A stretch of DNA of 64,000 nt from Kappaphycus alvarezii (taxonomy: Eukaryota > Rhodophyta > Florideophyceae > Gigartinales > Solieriaceae), in the NCBI GenBank assembly GCA_002205965.3, contig NADL03000533.1:310001-374000 (forward strand), in the 5' to 3' direction. The number at the start of each line of letters is the position of its first letter. The first letter of the stretch is position 1. The notes under the pieces were generated by a model, which did not search any database, had not been told where the DNA came from, and saw nothing but the letters and a program-made list of their open reading frames with translations. Below, piece by piece: positions 33,740 to 44,365 of this stretch. The position numbers and the translations under genes were made by a program.

Positions 33740-36350
33740 TCCAGGATATTTATATCTTCCGGAGTCATTGCATGGAGCGTTTCCGATTTAAGAAAAGAAA
33801 TTGCACCGGTCACTCGCTTGTGCGAGCTTACCAATACTCAATCAATTTAGCATAAGTATAAACGCCAATCTTCAAAATATGATCAGTTTATTTCATTAAA
33901 TATTATAAATATGGTTGAAATTGACATAAGTCGGCCAATCTCGTCAATATGGTCATTTACTGTCATTGTTAGGCCAAAAAATGATAAAAAGTTCGATTAT
34001 CGCATCGACCATCGACAATGAAAACAAGTAATGATACTGGATCGATTTACTATTGCGAATATGAAAGAAATAGTCGAATATTTGAAGGATCAAAGATACT
34101 TCACTTCAATTTTTTTGTACGCTGGCTATCTTTAGATTCCCTTGGACGAAATTGTAAGGAAGAAACCAACAATTACAACCAGAAGCGGTACATTAATAGT
34201 GCCTTTCGTTCTCATTAATGCACTAGACACACTCCAAAATATTGAGAATGAGTTTTTTAGACATTTCTACTTTATAGGAAGCATATTGATTATATTGTGA
34301 TATTTTCAAAATCTTTGGATGAAAAATTTCAGATGTCAGGACGTTAGTGGCCAAAATATCGGAAATGCTTTACAATTAAATTGAGCAAATGATTCTTTCC
34401 GCGATAATGTATGAAGCTACTGAGTCACATTGCAGATGGCGAGGAAATAAAGTTTGGCTCACAAAAAAGAGAAATATATATATGAAGCCAGTACCTCGTT
34501 TACAGGATGCTCGTTCGAGGTTTCCTTGGTCTAACTTCGTAATATCAACGGTTCATCAAAGTTTTCGCAAGTAAAAAGCACCACTACGTGCTGTAACAGC
34601 GAAAATGGACAGTTTTCCAGAAAAAATAAATAATGGTAATAAAATCCGCATTACACCAACTTAGAATTCACGTGTACCTTCAGTACTCATATATATGGTT
34701 TAAAAAACCCCAATTTAATGGAAATTGATACTTTATATCTATTTTGGAGGCAAATATGTCCTACAAAGATAAAGCAGAAGGCCATAACCCTTCTAATTTG
34801 CAAGTAGTGCGTTATGCGATGCAGAGAGTAGATACTCTGTTTGTAAGGATTCAATGGCTTTCATTTTGTATTGAAAAAGAATCTTGTTTACCTGTTATCA
34901 CTTGAAACGTTTGTTCTCATAGCTGACCACCAAGTACTTGAGGCGGCGTTACAGAAAAAAGATTTACGTCAACGGTTGGCAAGGTGGATTGAAATTTTGG
35001 CAGAGTACCGGTTTGCAATTTTTCATAGACCTGGACGCAGCAATCAGCCTGGTGATTATTTATTTCGTTTGAAAACCCGATACAATCCGAGTAATTTCTT
35101 TCACGAGAATTTCGTTATAGGATTACGTTAAAAAAATGTTTGATTCTAATATCCGAGAAATCAGTTGATTTTCTAGGACTTAGAAATATGAGACGTGGAC
35201 ATGAGGCACAGAGAATGAGTTCGTAGGGACGATCAAGCCTTTCCACTTTGTCAAAAAAATATTTCTCTCCTCACGACAAAAAGACCTTGACTCGTAGCCC
35301 CCTCGAAAGAATGAACAAAGATCTTGGGTACATTTCACAGTAAAATAGAAAACCAAGTACTCGTAACAACGGAAAAATTCATCACGGAAAGATTTTAGTG
35401 GCCCAACATCGACAACGATTTTTACAATTTCGTAAAAATCTGTGGCGTCTGTCAAAATTTCACTCCGACCATAATCTACAAGAATAAACTCAGTTTAGCG
35501 ATCTCAGGCATTTCCGAAACTTTCTGAATCAAATTTGCTGGCCACTAAAAAAATCCTAGGGGAAACTATTTTATTATAGGACTTCAGCATATTACTGGTT
35601 GGCCGCTGGAAGTCGCAGATAAGGATACTTCTGCAGCTGTACTCATTAATTTCGTTCAATAATTGGTCTCTTAAAAATAGCCATCTTGGATAACGGTCTT
35701 TATTTCGCGGCAATACCCTTTATGCAATTTTTGAGAGAGAAATGCATTCGATTAGAAACGGTTCTTGTCTACGTTCCTATGTCGAAATGGAAGGTCGACG
35801 CAATTGTAGGAGCAATGAAACGGTAATTACAGAAAACAATGACAGGAGAATAAATCGAATAAGAACATACTGTACCAAAACTATTACACCGGTATCGCCG
35901 AAGAAATGGTGTAAATTGTCGCTCAGAATTCGGCCTCATGTATTGAAAGAAAGCAGCGAGAATTTCTGAAGGAGAGTTGAAAATAAATAAGTGGATGAAG
36001 ATCGCAGGAAACTAGATTCATGGCCACAGAAAATATAACATAACAGGACGAATTAACAAAAGTAAGGAACGTATGTCCAAATCACCTATTGACCCATTTT
36101 CAGTTGGCTCCAAAGTTCTTGTTGACCATGGCAGAGCCATAGAGCATGATACGAAGTGGCAAGCATTCTAATTAAAGTAAACCAGCCCTTGCACTTTTAC
36201 AGAGGAGAAATCACCGCATTACAAACTCTATTAGAGCTCAAGGAAGAGATTGAGGAGGCTCTTTCACGCATGTCATCTCCAACCTACCATTACAGATCCA
36301 ATGGCTTTATCCTAACCCAGGACTATTAGAAACCACCAAATATATTTATT
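33740..36350 (+). pseudogene. Decayed second copy of the gypsy element: RT, RNase H, integrase
   Basis: Homologous to 4280-6900 in the same order. RT begins with SGVIAWSVSDL (main copy: SEVIAWSVSDL) and later has YIVIFSKSLDE near 34290, where the YxDD site is lost. The RNase H end is open at 34871-35131, with VLIADHQVLEAAL, RLARWIEILAEYRF and PGRSNQPGDYL. The integrase zinc finger and core follow at about 35350-35850 (CGVCQNF, AILDNG, VYVPMSK), and the C-terminal module at about 36090-36290 (PFSVGSKVLV). Nearly every frame is broken. Changes look AT-biased against the main copy. An older insertion of the same family. Confidence 0.85.
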
Positions 36351-37560
36351 TATAACTATTGAATGATTCCTAAGGGAGGAAAGAGAGCTCGGGAATGGAT
36401 TAGCTCGTTTACATGGGATTATTACGAAATCAATTTTATCATCTATTTATTCATTAACTTATGCCTATGTTGCCGTACGTTGCACGGCCCATTGATTCCC
36501 GAAGAATACTACCAGCTATTACTAAGAGTTAAATTTCGTTCCAATCCGGAAGTTTTATGAAAGAAGGTCCAAATTTCGTAGAAATCATATCTCAATATTT
36601 TGTCAGAAGTAATAAGGAAGTGACCATCAGAGAACTTTCTCAAACCGATCTGAATGATTTGCACCCGGTTTTATTTTTCCTCTGGAGCCATAAATATGTG
36701 CACCGCAGAGGTTAAACTTTCCTCCCAGATATTGAATACCAATTAGTGCCGTACCCGATAGCGGAGCATCATCTTACACTTCGCAAAAACGATAGTTCAA
36801 TTAGGGGATATGGTCCTCCAATGTAGTTATGATGAGCTGCAAAAGAACCCTTGAGGGCCGTGAGACGCCAAAAAAAGGTTCTGGACGTCCCCAGAGAGAA
36901 CTTCTGCCTGCTCCAGTACAACGAGAAACAGCTTTGAACATCTATTGAGATCACTGCACACCTTTATCTATATCTCTCCTTCATAATAATGCACAGCATG
37001 AAGTCGGAAGCAGCACAATATCTTTTCGGCTGCGCAATATCTCCGAGGAAGGGAACGATGTGTAAGTCATTGCCTCAAAATAAGCATATATTTATGTTTA
37101 CAGGTAATACACGGACCTCAATTATTATATGAAACTCACTCTTGCAGATGCATCTTTTCCTTTCTTAAAGACATCCATTTCCCAGGTATGTTCCATGTGA
37201 GTTCGTATATCATCTATATTATTTCCACTCCTGGAATATTAGGAAAGTTTGCCGAAGAAAATTTATTTAGCTCCTATCCCCATTTTATCAGACTTCCAAA
37301 CGAGACCGTGATATAGAGAGAAATTTGGAGTAATTCAATATTTAGAAAGAAAATTCATTCTCTGAAGTACAGTCACAATTTCCATTAGGGGCTGAGGTGA
37401 GTAGGTGTGAGCTTAGAGAGTAGTATTTTTGCAGCGTAGCCGCTTGATACAAAGTGAAGTGCTGAAGAGGCGCAATTACTTTTTGGAACATCACTTTGGT
37501 AATCAATTGCCTCCGCATCCGTTTGAACGACGTATATCTTCTCAACAAAATTTCGGACGA
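36351..37560 (+). pseudogene. Decayed second copy of the duplicated-domain 3' ORF
   Basis: Domain 1 is open at 36363-36560 (MIPKGGKRAREW, NLCLCCRTLHGP, LLLRVKF) and continues with LPDIEYQLVPYP near 36735. The linker (GSGRP block, about 36880) leads to domain 2 with LLHNNAQHEVG (about 36985) and a broken repeat of the ICLCF-GP region near 37090-37130. The domain 2 end (HFGNQLPPHPFERR) lies at 37490-37530, after an interruption of about 140 bp (37308-37445). Both domains were therefore present before the two copies separated. Confidence 0.7.
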
Positions 37561-37765
37561 TAAAATAAACAGCAGAATAAAAGTGAAAAACTTTGACTGT
37601 AGTCTTAGGCGGGTGGGTTTATTGGTAGGAGACAGGTCTTTTATGCAGACGCCTGTTTTCTTTATCTCGAGGTCCATCATTGAACTCTTCATTTTTAAAC
37701 CCAATGTCGAACTTTTTCTTTCAAAATCGAAAAAATACAGATGATTTTCCTCTATGATTCCAAAT

Positions 37766-38023
37766 TCACTGTACGAATCGATATTCTCCTAAATATTTGA
37801 CGACTGGTCCTCTTTTTCGACGAGTGACTTTTCCATTCGTGATTTGTTTCGTCCTCCAAATTCTGTTCCGATAGTTAATGAAGCAGATCTTCTGTTTTGC
37901 CACTGAACTCATGCAAGTTCCAAACCGCCGCTTCGTCTTATATATTTTTTTCAACAAAGGCGACAAAGATGGAACTCGAGCCCACGACCCCTGCGAGATG
38001 TCTTCATTTAGTACCCACCAAAA
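37766..38023 (-). pseudogene. gag N-terminus of a reverse gypsy element
   Basis: On the minus strand, just downstream of the primer-binding site and LTR at 38024-38600, the sequence reads NLHEFSGKTEDLLH and then EDETNHEWKSHSSKK in shifted frames. The main gypsy gag starts similarly (ITFTGKTEDVEEFL, after correction of a frameshift). A second copy of this region lies on the plus strand at about 39050-39240 (HELSGK, KDETDHELNGFSSKE). Non-coding now. Confidence 0.55.
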
Positions 38024-38033
38024 GAGTACCAAA
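38024..38033 (-). other. Primer-binding site of the reverse gypsy element
   Basis: GAGTACCAAA, the reverse complement of TTTGGTACTC, directly adjoins the LTR end. It is identical to the first 10 bases of the site at 2007. Confidence 0.65.
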
Positions 38034-38600
38034 TGATTGAGATGAAACCATGAGGATGAGATTCTCCAAACTAGTTATCCCAAGACGGAGTTGTTGCAAG
38101 CCAAAAAAGTGCTAAGATGGTATAATTGTGGAAACATGGAGGTATTGATCAGAACTTAGGTGCAAGGAGCTGAAATTATGTCTACCAGGAGCAAGATCTA
38201 CCAGTTACATTCAGTGACTAGCGTAAACGAAACGATCCCTATATTAGAAGCTTACTTTGAACTTCACAACTATCTGAGTCTACACTTGAGGTTGCCTGCC
38301 AACTTGCTTGACTTCCCGTAAAGGAAACGGTTTACTCAGATTATTTGGACTTTTCGGCTTACAATATGGTAAGAAACATACATAGTAAATACCACGAAAT
38401 GCATTCAAAGAATCTTTTGGACGACAAAGGCTAAGAGCAGATACTCTCAGGATAAATATCTATATATACCCTGAAAATCTAACCCTCGGTTCAGAACCGA
38501 ATAATCCTTGCAAAACACCTATGGCTTTAATGCAAACCCTGTAAATTCTCTGGAACAGCTCAAGATCTAAGATATACTCCATACATATCTAGATCTTCCG
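38034..38600 (-). repeat. 5' LTR of a reverse gypsy element, diverged
   Basis: Reverse complement of the LTR family with many substitutions. It retains GTTGCCTGCCAACTTGCTTGA, the equivalent of one hairpin region, at 38284-38304, and GGATAAATATCTA at 38452. The right end is blurred. The primer-binding site on its left shows that it is a 5' LTR rather than a solo copy. Confidence 0.65.
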
Positions 38601-39030
38601 ATCCTTTCTCATGATTCTCAACCTCACCTCATACCTATCCGGGGAGTCCGAGCTTACAATCACACGGTCATTCTCATTTCCGTTTTCCACACAAGTCCCC
38701 CACGGCTTTACACCAATGGCTCCCAAGGGTTCCCCTTGTCTTTCTAATCTTCGGACTCCTCCACATCTACCCCCGCATCCTCCGCCTCCCCCAGAATTTG
38801 ATAACAAGCGCACTCCAGAATGCGTTCCTGATCCATTCTACTGAACTATTCTTCATATTCTCATTTACCGTGGGCCGTCAAGGCTAGGCAGTTGATGAGA
38901 CGCGATGAATTGCTTGATTTCCTGATGGTGACATACGGGAGAAGTTGGGTCATGTTGATGACAAGCAACGAAGTGTGTAAGTGAGATGATGGAGTAGTTG
39001 ACGGCAGACATGATGCTTCAAAAACTTTTC
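38601..39030. other. Unassigned stretch with a Pro-rich (or Gly-rich) frame
   Basis: At 38611-38844 the plus strand reads a 77-codon Pro-rich frame and the minus strand a Gly-rich frame. Neither is recognisable. The position upstream of a reverse LTR is comparable to the acidic ORF loci at 43 and 63 kb, but no sequence similarity is seen. Confidence 0.3.
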
Positions 39031-39300
39031 TATAGCACTTTTAATTGGGGCATGTGTTCAATAATTTTCACGGCCTTGGTCGAAGTAAAATTATGCAAGG
39101 CGACGCGGAGTCTTTGAATTTCCATGAACTTAGCGGCAAAAAATCTACTTCACGAAATATCGGTACATAATTTAAAGGACGAAACAGATCACGAGTTGAA
39201 CGGTTTCTCTTCGAAAGAGGAGGAGCAAATCTTCAAACATAATATATGTAATGGATCTGTACAGAGAATTTGGATTCGCATAGGAAAAAGACTTTACGAA
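39031..39300 (+). pseudogene. gag N-terminal remnant of a second gypsy subfamily
   Basis: The plus strand matches the minus strand at 37766-37960 (shared AGGACGAAACA and ATCACGA blocks). It encodes KDETDHELNGFSSKEEEQIF in the frame open from 39124. It runs into the family C fragment after about 39330, so it was joined or interrupted there. Confidence 0.5.
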
Positions 39301-39334
39301 CTTCAAGCATTAAGAGCCTCGATCCATTTACCAG

Positions 39335-40130
39335 GAGCAAAATATTGGATTTACTGCACGCTGGCTCCCGGTTTGCGGACACACATCCCTACCAGGGAGT
39401 TTTCTGTATGGTGTCATTTCTACTGCCAAGTCCCGTTGTTTGTACCAGAGACACTGTGCCCCAGGCCCTTGCGCCCTGAAATGTTAAAATTCATGGGGAC
39501 CACCTGTTGAACTGTCAGTACTGCAGATGCCGCATCGCTCGTCAAGACGCTCAAATTCGATTATGGGCGGACGATCTGTCAAAAGCTGTCTGCCACCCTG
39601 TGGTAGAGCACAGGCCACGAGTTGGACATCCTCAGCGCCCAGACATTCAATCAGTGGGATCTCATGGTAAGATATATTTCCTGGATGTTACTTTCGTTAG
39701 CTCCCTTGTCCGGTCTTATTCCCTAATCAGGAACTTCAACCCGAAACATCCCTGAACGTGGTCTGATTTGCAAAACTTACAAGGTACGAAGGACTGCTTT
39801 CCGCTGAGAGAATGGAAAGGCTCGTAGTAATCTCGGCATCTGTTCTGGAGGATGGCACCCGGAGGCATACGGTTTCGCCGCGGATTTGGCAGCAAATGTG
39901 GCCACGAGGGCAATGGAGAGCTCTCGAGAGCCAAAATGGTCCGCATGCACAGACACGCCGCCGCGCAAGCTATACTGTCTAACTCGATATGCCTCCTCGC
40001 CTGCCGTGACCCGCCCATCTAGTCACAGGGTCACCGAGGCGTAGACCCGTTTCTGGTTTCTCCTTTCCCTAGATTCCCCCGCTAGAAGTGTCAGACGACG
40101 AAGTAAACTACCCCATCATTCTCCCCCTCT
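39335..40130 (+). pseudogene. Non-LTR family C, endonuclease C-terminal part and 3' end
   Basis: A 5'-truncated copy. In successive frames it reads CTLAPGLRTHIPTREFSVW (39355), YCQVPLF, a zinc-knuckle-like region around CP...HGDHLLNC (39470-39520), RPDIQSVGSHG with FLDVTFV (39640-39700; PD-x13-D as in restriction-like endonucleases), GGWHPEAYGFAADLAANVATRA (39850-39915) and RKLYCLTRY with the stop near 40045. A 3' UTR with CAGACGACGAAGTAAACTACC ends near 40130. At least three frame breaks. This is the most complete family C copy here. Confidence 0.75.
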
Positions 40131-40329
40131 CAGGACTTCGATTTTGAAAGAAAACGTTTGATGATTGGTTTAAACATGGAGTGGTCAATGAATTTTCTCG
40201 AGGTGAAGGAAACAGGCGCTTGCATGATTCCCTGTTGCGCGGTCAGGTTCTTGAGAGCGAATGCTGAAACCGCAGTTTATTTTGAAAAAAAATTAGTAGG
40301 ATCACAGGAGGTTCAATTTTCGCGACAGA

Positions 40330-40500
40330 TACCGTGGCTGATACCCAGTCCACTTGTATGGTAGTGCGCATGCACGTGAAATGTTGTGGCAGGCGCTGAT
40401 GATACCTTACTCTACCAGCTAGTAGAGGGGAGGCCAAAAAGCAAACAAGCCGCATTGGTGGTTCCTGCCAATGCGGAGTATCGCCGAAAGAGAATACCTT
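40330..40500 (-). pseudogene. Family E non-LTR 3' end fragment
   Basis: The minus strand has ACTCCGCATTGGCAGGAACC and then codons for TNAACLLFGLPSTSW and a stop, matching the family E copy at 58.1 kb (TSNAACLLAGLSSTFW, stop). The UTR that follows resembles 16906-16984. Confidence 0.6.
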
Positions 40501-40503
40501 GCA

Positions 40504-40591
40504 CCTTGTAAACCAGTTGTCTGGAAAACCATGGGATAGATCGGATATACCTTCACAGAGTAAAACACCCAAACGTTCCCCCTTGTAAACC
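40504..40591 (+). mobile_element. Family B micro-insertion (3' tail only) with 11-bp target duplication
   Basis: A 66-bp insert (40515-40580) consisting of the end of the family B 3' UTR (TGTCTGGAAAACCATGGGAT ... AAAACACCCAAACGTTCCC). The direct repeat CCTTGTAAACC flanks it at 40504-40514 and 40581-40591. The last CC of the insert is ambiguous. It contains no coding sequence at all. Confidence 0.85.
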
Positions 40592-41394
40592 CGTTCCATA
40601 GCACCACTGGCGACGTTTCTCAAAATTTCTAGTAGCTGAAATTCTCTCTTAACCAGGTTGTTAAAAGATGGAAGGTGTGTGAATGTGCCCTTCGGTAATT
40701 CCTCCATTATACCGTAGTAAAGGCGAATATTATGCAAAACGCAGTCCCCTTGAGCGGCTAATTACCGATTACACTTACATCACCTTGTTGGTAAAGATTA
40801 AGTTATGTGAGTATACCTTCTTATCGTTCTGGTAATTTAGTGTGAGGGATTAGCGAAGCCCAGAGCATTTGACCAAGTGAGTGCTTACTGGTGTTCCGCT
40901 TCATCCCATGATTACGGGGAAAAAATTGAGCAGATATGCCTCTCCGTCGCCCAGCTAGGTGTTTGAGAGCGAATGTGGAAGAGGAGTCTTGGCAATCCCA
41001 ACAATTTACACAGAGGTGCGTTTAGAGAGTCCTTTGCCCAGTTTAATCCAGCCAGCCGCTGCATTTGGACATCTTATGCAGTCAACCATCTGAAACCAGC
41101 GCTAGTTTATTCCTGTTTTGGTAGATGGCAGTAGCGAATTAAATTTCCCCTTCGTACTTCTGCATCGGTTGTTCTCCCACTTCGCATGAGGAATTCCTAA
41201 TTCATGGAGCACAAGTTCATTTCGACGTTTTTTAAATCACTTCATTCGGTCACAAGTTCTTTTGCAACGCAAATTCATGCTTGGGATACTTATTCGAAAA
41301 CTGTAACCTCTGGCATATATTTTCTCAATTATTAGTGGAGTGTTCTGGGTGTCTTTACTGTCCAGTAATAAAGTCATCCGGAACTGATCGCCCA
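40592..41394. other. Unassigned stretch
   Basis: Open minus frames near 40600-40737 (MEELPKGTFTHLPSFNNL) and a plus frame at 41281-41571 carry no recognisable motif. The latter runs into antisense family B sequence. Confidence 0.3.
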
Positions 41395-41575
41395 GTTGAA
41401 AGTTATATTCGATCTATCCTAAAGTTTTCCAGACAACGACAATCGACTCAAAAATGTATGCTAACACAGTCATGGAGGAGGAACTGTGTCCCCCAAAAGG
41501 CTGCCTTCAGGCCATCCGTCAAGCAGGCCGCATTGGACATGACGGCTGCTGCTTTATTAGTCGGCTACTAATAAG
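41395..41575 (-). repeat. Family B 3' end, minus strand
   Basis: The minus strand contains the family B C-terminal codons and 3' UTR up to GAAAACTTTAGGATAGATCG. The AAACACCC end is lost. Confidence 0.7.
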
Positions 41576-41754
41576 CTAGGTCGCTACTGACTTTATGCAC
41601 TGTTCGAAAATGGGAATAAGATCTGTGTTTATAGCGGTATGAATCTAATGCATTTATCTCTGTGCAACTCATCCTTTTCATATGATTGCCGAAAACACCA
41701 ACATCGTCTACACATGTTAGCCAATTTAAAAACTACGACACGGTCCTGAGGGCC

Positions 41755-41912
41755 GATGGTCGGCCTGAAAGTAGCAATTTAGGGAGCGTAGTTCCTTCCC
41801 CATTACTGTGTCGGTGTACCCTTTTTTAGTCGATTGTAGTTGTCTGGAAAACCATGGGATAGATCGGATATATCTTCCAAGAGTAAGACACCCAAACCTT
41901 TTCCCCCTTCCA
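41755..41912 (+). repeat. Family B 3' end, plus strand
   Basis: Starts near the last family B codons (GGCCTGAAAGTAGC) and runs to AAACACCCAAACC with a C run. No convincing target duplication. Confidence 0.75.
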
Positions 41913-42060
41913 GTCTGACGCGGTTAAGTTTATTGTCCGCAGATAAATTGTACTCAGTCGTCATTCTCAGGACGAAAGCTAAACTCTTATGCAGGATACA
42001 GGCTGCCAAAAGTTTTTTCCGTAGAAACTTCGGAAAGGAAATATCGTAAGATACTAGGCA

Positions 42061-42284
42061 GTGTGGTTCGGGGGGTTTTGATGCAAAGGCACGCTGCAGC
42101 AGCCGTCATGTCCAATGCGGCCTGCTTGATGGCTGGCCTGAAGGTAGCATTTTAGGGAGCGTAGTTCCTTCCCCCTTACTGTGTCGGTATACCCTTTTTG
42201 AGTCGATTATGGTTGTCTGGAAAACCATGAGATAGATCGGATATACCTTCCAAGAGTAAAACACCCAAACGTTTCCCCCGTGTG
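42061..42284 (+). mobile_element. Family B 5'-truncated copy
   Basis: Begins GTTCGGGGGGTTTTGATGCA (matching 61589 onward) and includes the codons for AAAAVMSNAACLMAGLKVAF with its stop, then the whole 3' UTR to AAACGTTTCCCCC. GTGTG occurs at both ends (42061-42065 and 42280-42284), a possible short target duplication. Confidence 0.8.
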
Positions 42285-42614
42285 ATTTATTGGACGGAAA
42301 TACTAGCGATAAGGCATTCCATCCGTTACTTTAGATATCCCATAGGTCACCCCACAAATTCAAGAGATTTTAGTTGACACTACTTCCATTCCTGCGAAAT
42401 CTGCTAACGGCACTGAATACGCCTCTGTCAAAGGCATTGCTTCTACACTTAGATCTTCTAACAAGATAATCTCAAACTGACATAAGCCTAAATGGCAATA
42501 AGATGAAAGATAAGTCGGAAGGGAATCCTCAGGAAAGGTACAGAAACCGTATCAGGTTGACGATGCAGGGGGCTGCAAATTCTAGCGAGCCGAATCCATT
42601 TATTTTGGTTTCAT

Positions 42615-42662
42615 CCCTTTTAGGCTGCAACCACTGGCTTCTCGGGTTTCGGTTTGGGCTTT
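42615..42662 (-). pseudogene. Lys/Pro-rich C-terminus (family K), fragment
   Basis: The minus strand encodes TKPKPKPEKPVVAA and a stop, nearly the same as the tail at 11048-11200. It is cut at its 5' side by the minisatellite that begins at about 42664. Confidence 0.55.
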
Positions 42663-42663
42663 G

Positions 42664-42785
42664 TAATACAAAAAAATGGTCCTCCCCTCATTTAATACAA
42701 AAAATGGTCCTCCCTCATTTAATACAGGAAATGGTCCTCCCTTCACGTTATACAGGAAATGGTCCTCCCCTCGTGTAATCCAGCA
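42664..42785. repeat. Minisatellite, four units of 27-28 bp
   Basis: Units start at 42676, 42704, 42731 and 42759, each with ATGGTCCTCCC followed by a variable arm and TACA(A/G)(A/G)AA. The third and fourth units have diverged in the middle. Confidence 0.85.
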
Positions 42786-43061
42786 ACCTACAACGATCCC
42801 GCCCCTAACTTCTCCAACCGTCATTTCCAAATTTACTTCCATTTTATCTAGATATTTTTATACTGTATTTAACCCTCTGAATCGACCCCGAATCAAGTCC
42901 CTTTTCCCTTTTAGCTTACCTCCTCCTCCAAATTCGCCTTTTTTTGAGAAGAAGGGCGCAAATGCACTATTGCAAAATCCCTTGCAGATTTATTTTACCT
43001 ATTCCTAATCTATAGAACCTGCCCCGGGAGCCTATTTAAACCCCTTTATTCTAAGTTCCAA

Positions 43062-43781
43062 ATGCCCCCGATCATTTTACTCATCACCCCTCTCCCCCAC
43101 ATACCCAAAACACCCTACATTGCCTCCCGTTCCCCAACGTCTATCACAATGAGCAACCTTCGCCCCTCTGTCCCTATTTCCAAAAACCGCCCTTCCCGTT
43201 CCATCAATGGCCTTCGTCTCGCCGCCTACGGGCCAACCGATGCCGACGACTACATCCGGCGGCAAACAAAGAAGCAAATCATCGAGTTCGTGCGCCGCCT
43301 CTTCATAGAAGAAGAAGCGAGGGAGGTAAGTCCGGGAGAGGCTGAGAAGGTCGAGGAGGAGAACGGGGAGTCCTTCGAGGAATGGTTAGCCCCTGAGCTA
43401 GTGTACGAGGCTCAGGAAGATGAGGAGGAGGAGGATGGGAAGGATGAGGAGGAGGAAGAAGAGGATGAGGAGAAAGAGGATGAGGAGGATGAGGAGGAGG
43501 AAGAAGAGGAAGCGGAGGAAGAGGATGAGGAGGATGAGGAGGAGGAGGAGGATGAGGGAACAGGGGGCATGGAAAGTGTTGGACTGGTGGGGCCTGGAAT
43601 AGAGAGTATGGATCAAGTTGTGCCCACGATGGAACCGGATGGAGATATTTTTAGTAGTCTAGATATCTCCCAGGGCGAAATAGAGAGTTGTGAGCCATTC
43701 GCAGATATTTGTGGGGACTGCTTGGACAGCATGGATATTTTAGAGGAGTTGTTTGGATCTGATTTAGAGAATGGGAAATAA
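43062..43781 (+). CDS. Acidic protein ORF associated with a gypsy-type LTR
   Basis: 239 codons. A second ATG (43149) gives a 210-residue protein starting MSNLRPSVPISKNRPSR. The N-terminal part is basic. It is followed by a short helical segment ending EFVRRLFIEEEAREV, the motif FEEWLAPELVYE, a Glu/Asp tract of roughly 55 residues, and a C-terminus rich in Asp, Met and Cys ending MDILEELFGSDLENGK. A TATA-like CTATTTAAACCC lies about 30 bp upstream of the first ATG. The LTR at 43790-44223 follows within about 10-100 bp. A broken homologue with the same position relative to an LTR lies in reverse at 63547-63960. It is therefore probably an element gene, lying upstream of or within the LTR. No known domain. 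Confidence 0.6.
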   Translation: MPPIILLITPLPHIPKTPYIASRSPTSITMSNLRPSVPISKNRPSRSINGLRLAAYGPTDADDYIRRQTKKQIIEFVRRLFIEEEAREVSPGEAEKVEEENGESFEEWLAPELVYEAQEDEEEEDGKDEEEEEEDEEKEDEEDEEEEEEEAEEEDEEDEEEEEDEGTGGMESVGLVGPGIESMDQVVPTMEPDGDIFSSLDISQGEIESCEPFADICGDCLDSMDILEELFGSDLENGK

Positions 43782-43789
43782 GAGGACCA

Positions 43790-44223
43790 AATTAATTGTT
43801 AGTTTCTTCAGTATCTTTTGCTTAGAGTATATTGTCCACACAAAGTATTTTTATGCATTTCTTGGTATCTTCTGTAGTTTTGTTCGGACTTTAAGGGTAG
43901 CCAAAAGTCTATATAAGCTAAGTAAACTGCTTCCTCATGGAGAGGTTAAGCAAGTTGGCAGACAACTTCAAGCCAAGTCCCGAGTAGTAGGAAGTTGAGA
44001 GTCAACTTCAGACCCAAGAAAACTTTTTCTTACGCTAGTCGCAGAGCGTCGGTGGTAGACCCTGCCCCTTTTATACTTGCTTGTAGCTTCCTCAACTCTC
44101 TTCTATATACACTCCCTTTTGTTCGTTCAACAATACCACGGCAGCACTTTTGTCGCTCGCAACACCTCCTTCTCAGGGTAATTGGTTCTGAGGATCTCTT
44201 CCCCGCCGATTTACCCATATCAG
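43790..44223 (+). repeat. Gypsy-type LTR with short U3
   Basis: From about 43885 it closely matches 8460-8798, including AAAAGTCTATATAAGC (TATA-like), both hairpins (43952-44009) and the terminal ATATCA. Between 43790 and 43885 similarity to the U3 is weak but collinear. The sequence after 44223 is not a primer-binding site, so this is a 3' or solo LTR. It interrupts the family K sequence that continues at 44224. Confidence 0.85.
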
Positions 44224-44365
44224 GCTTCTTGGGTTTTGAGTGATCGCATCCCTTTGGGCCTGATATAACTCTCATTTCAGCGTCGATAACTTCAAGGAGT
44301 TCTCGATATTTCTCGATCAATTTTGGTCTTGTTGTACTCTGCTGAGCAGATCTGAATGAAGTCAA
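44224..44365 (-). pseudogene. Family K C-terminal region interrupted by an LTR
   Basis: The minus strand reads TTRPKLIEKYRELLEVIDAE and then GCDHSKPKKP up to the LTR boundary. The copy at 11048-11200 has GCDYNKPKKP at the same place and continues into the Lys/Pro tail, which here would lie beyond the LTR. Confidence 0.5.

Noticed and set aside
42664-42785. CRISPR-like array
   Set aside because: Four degenerate units of 27-28 bp follow one another with no separate spacers, and the context is eukaryotic. It is a minisatellite.
43398-43616. A Leu/Ile-rich membrane-like protein on the minus strand
   Set aside because: It is the antisense of GAG/GAT-type Glu/Asp codons in the acidic ORF.
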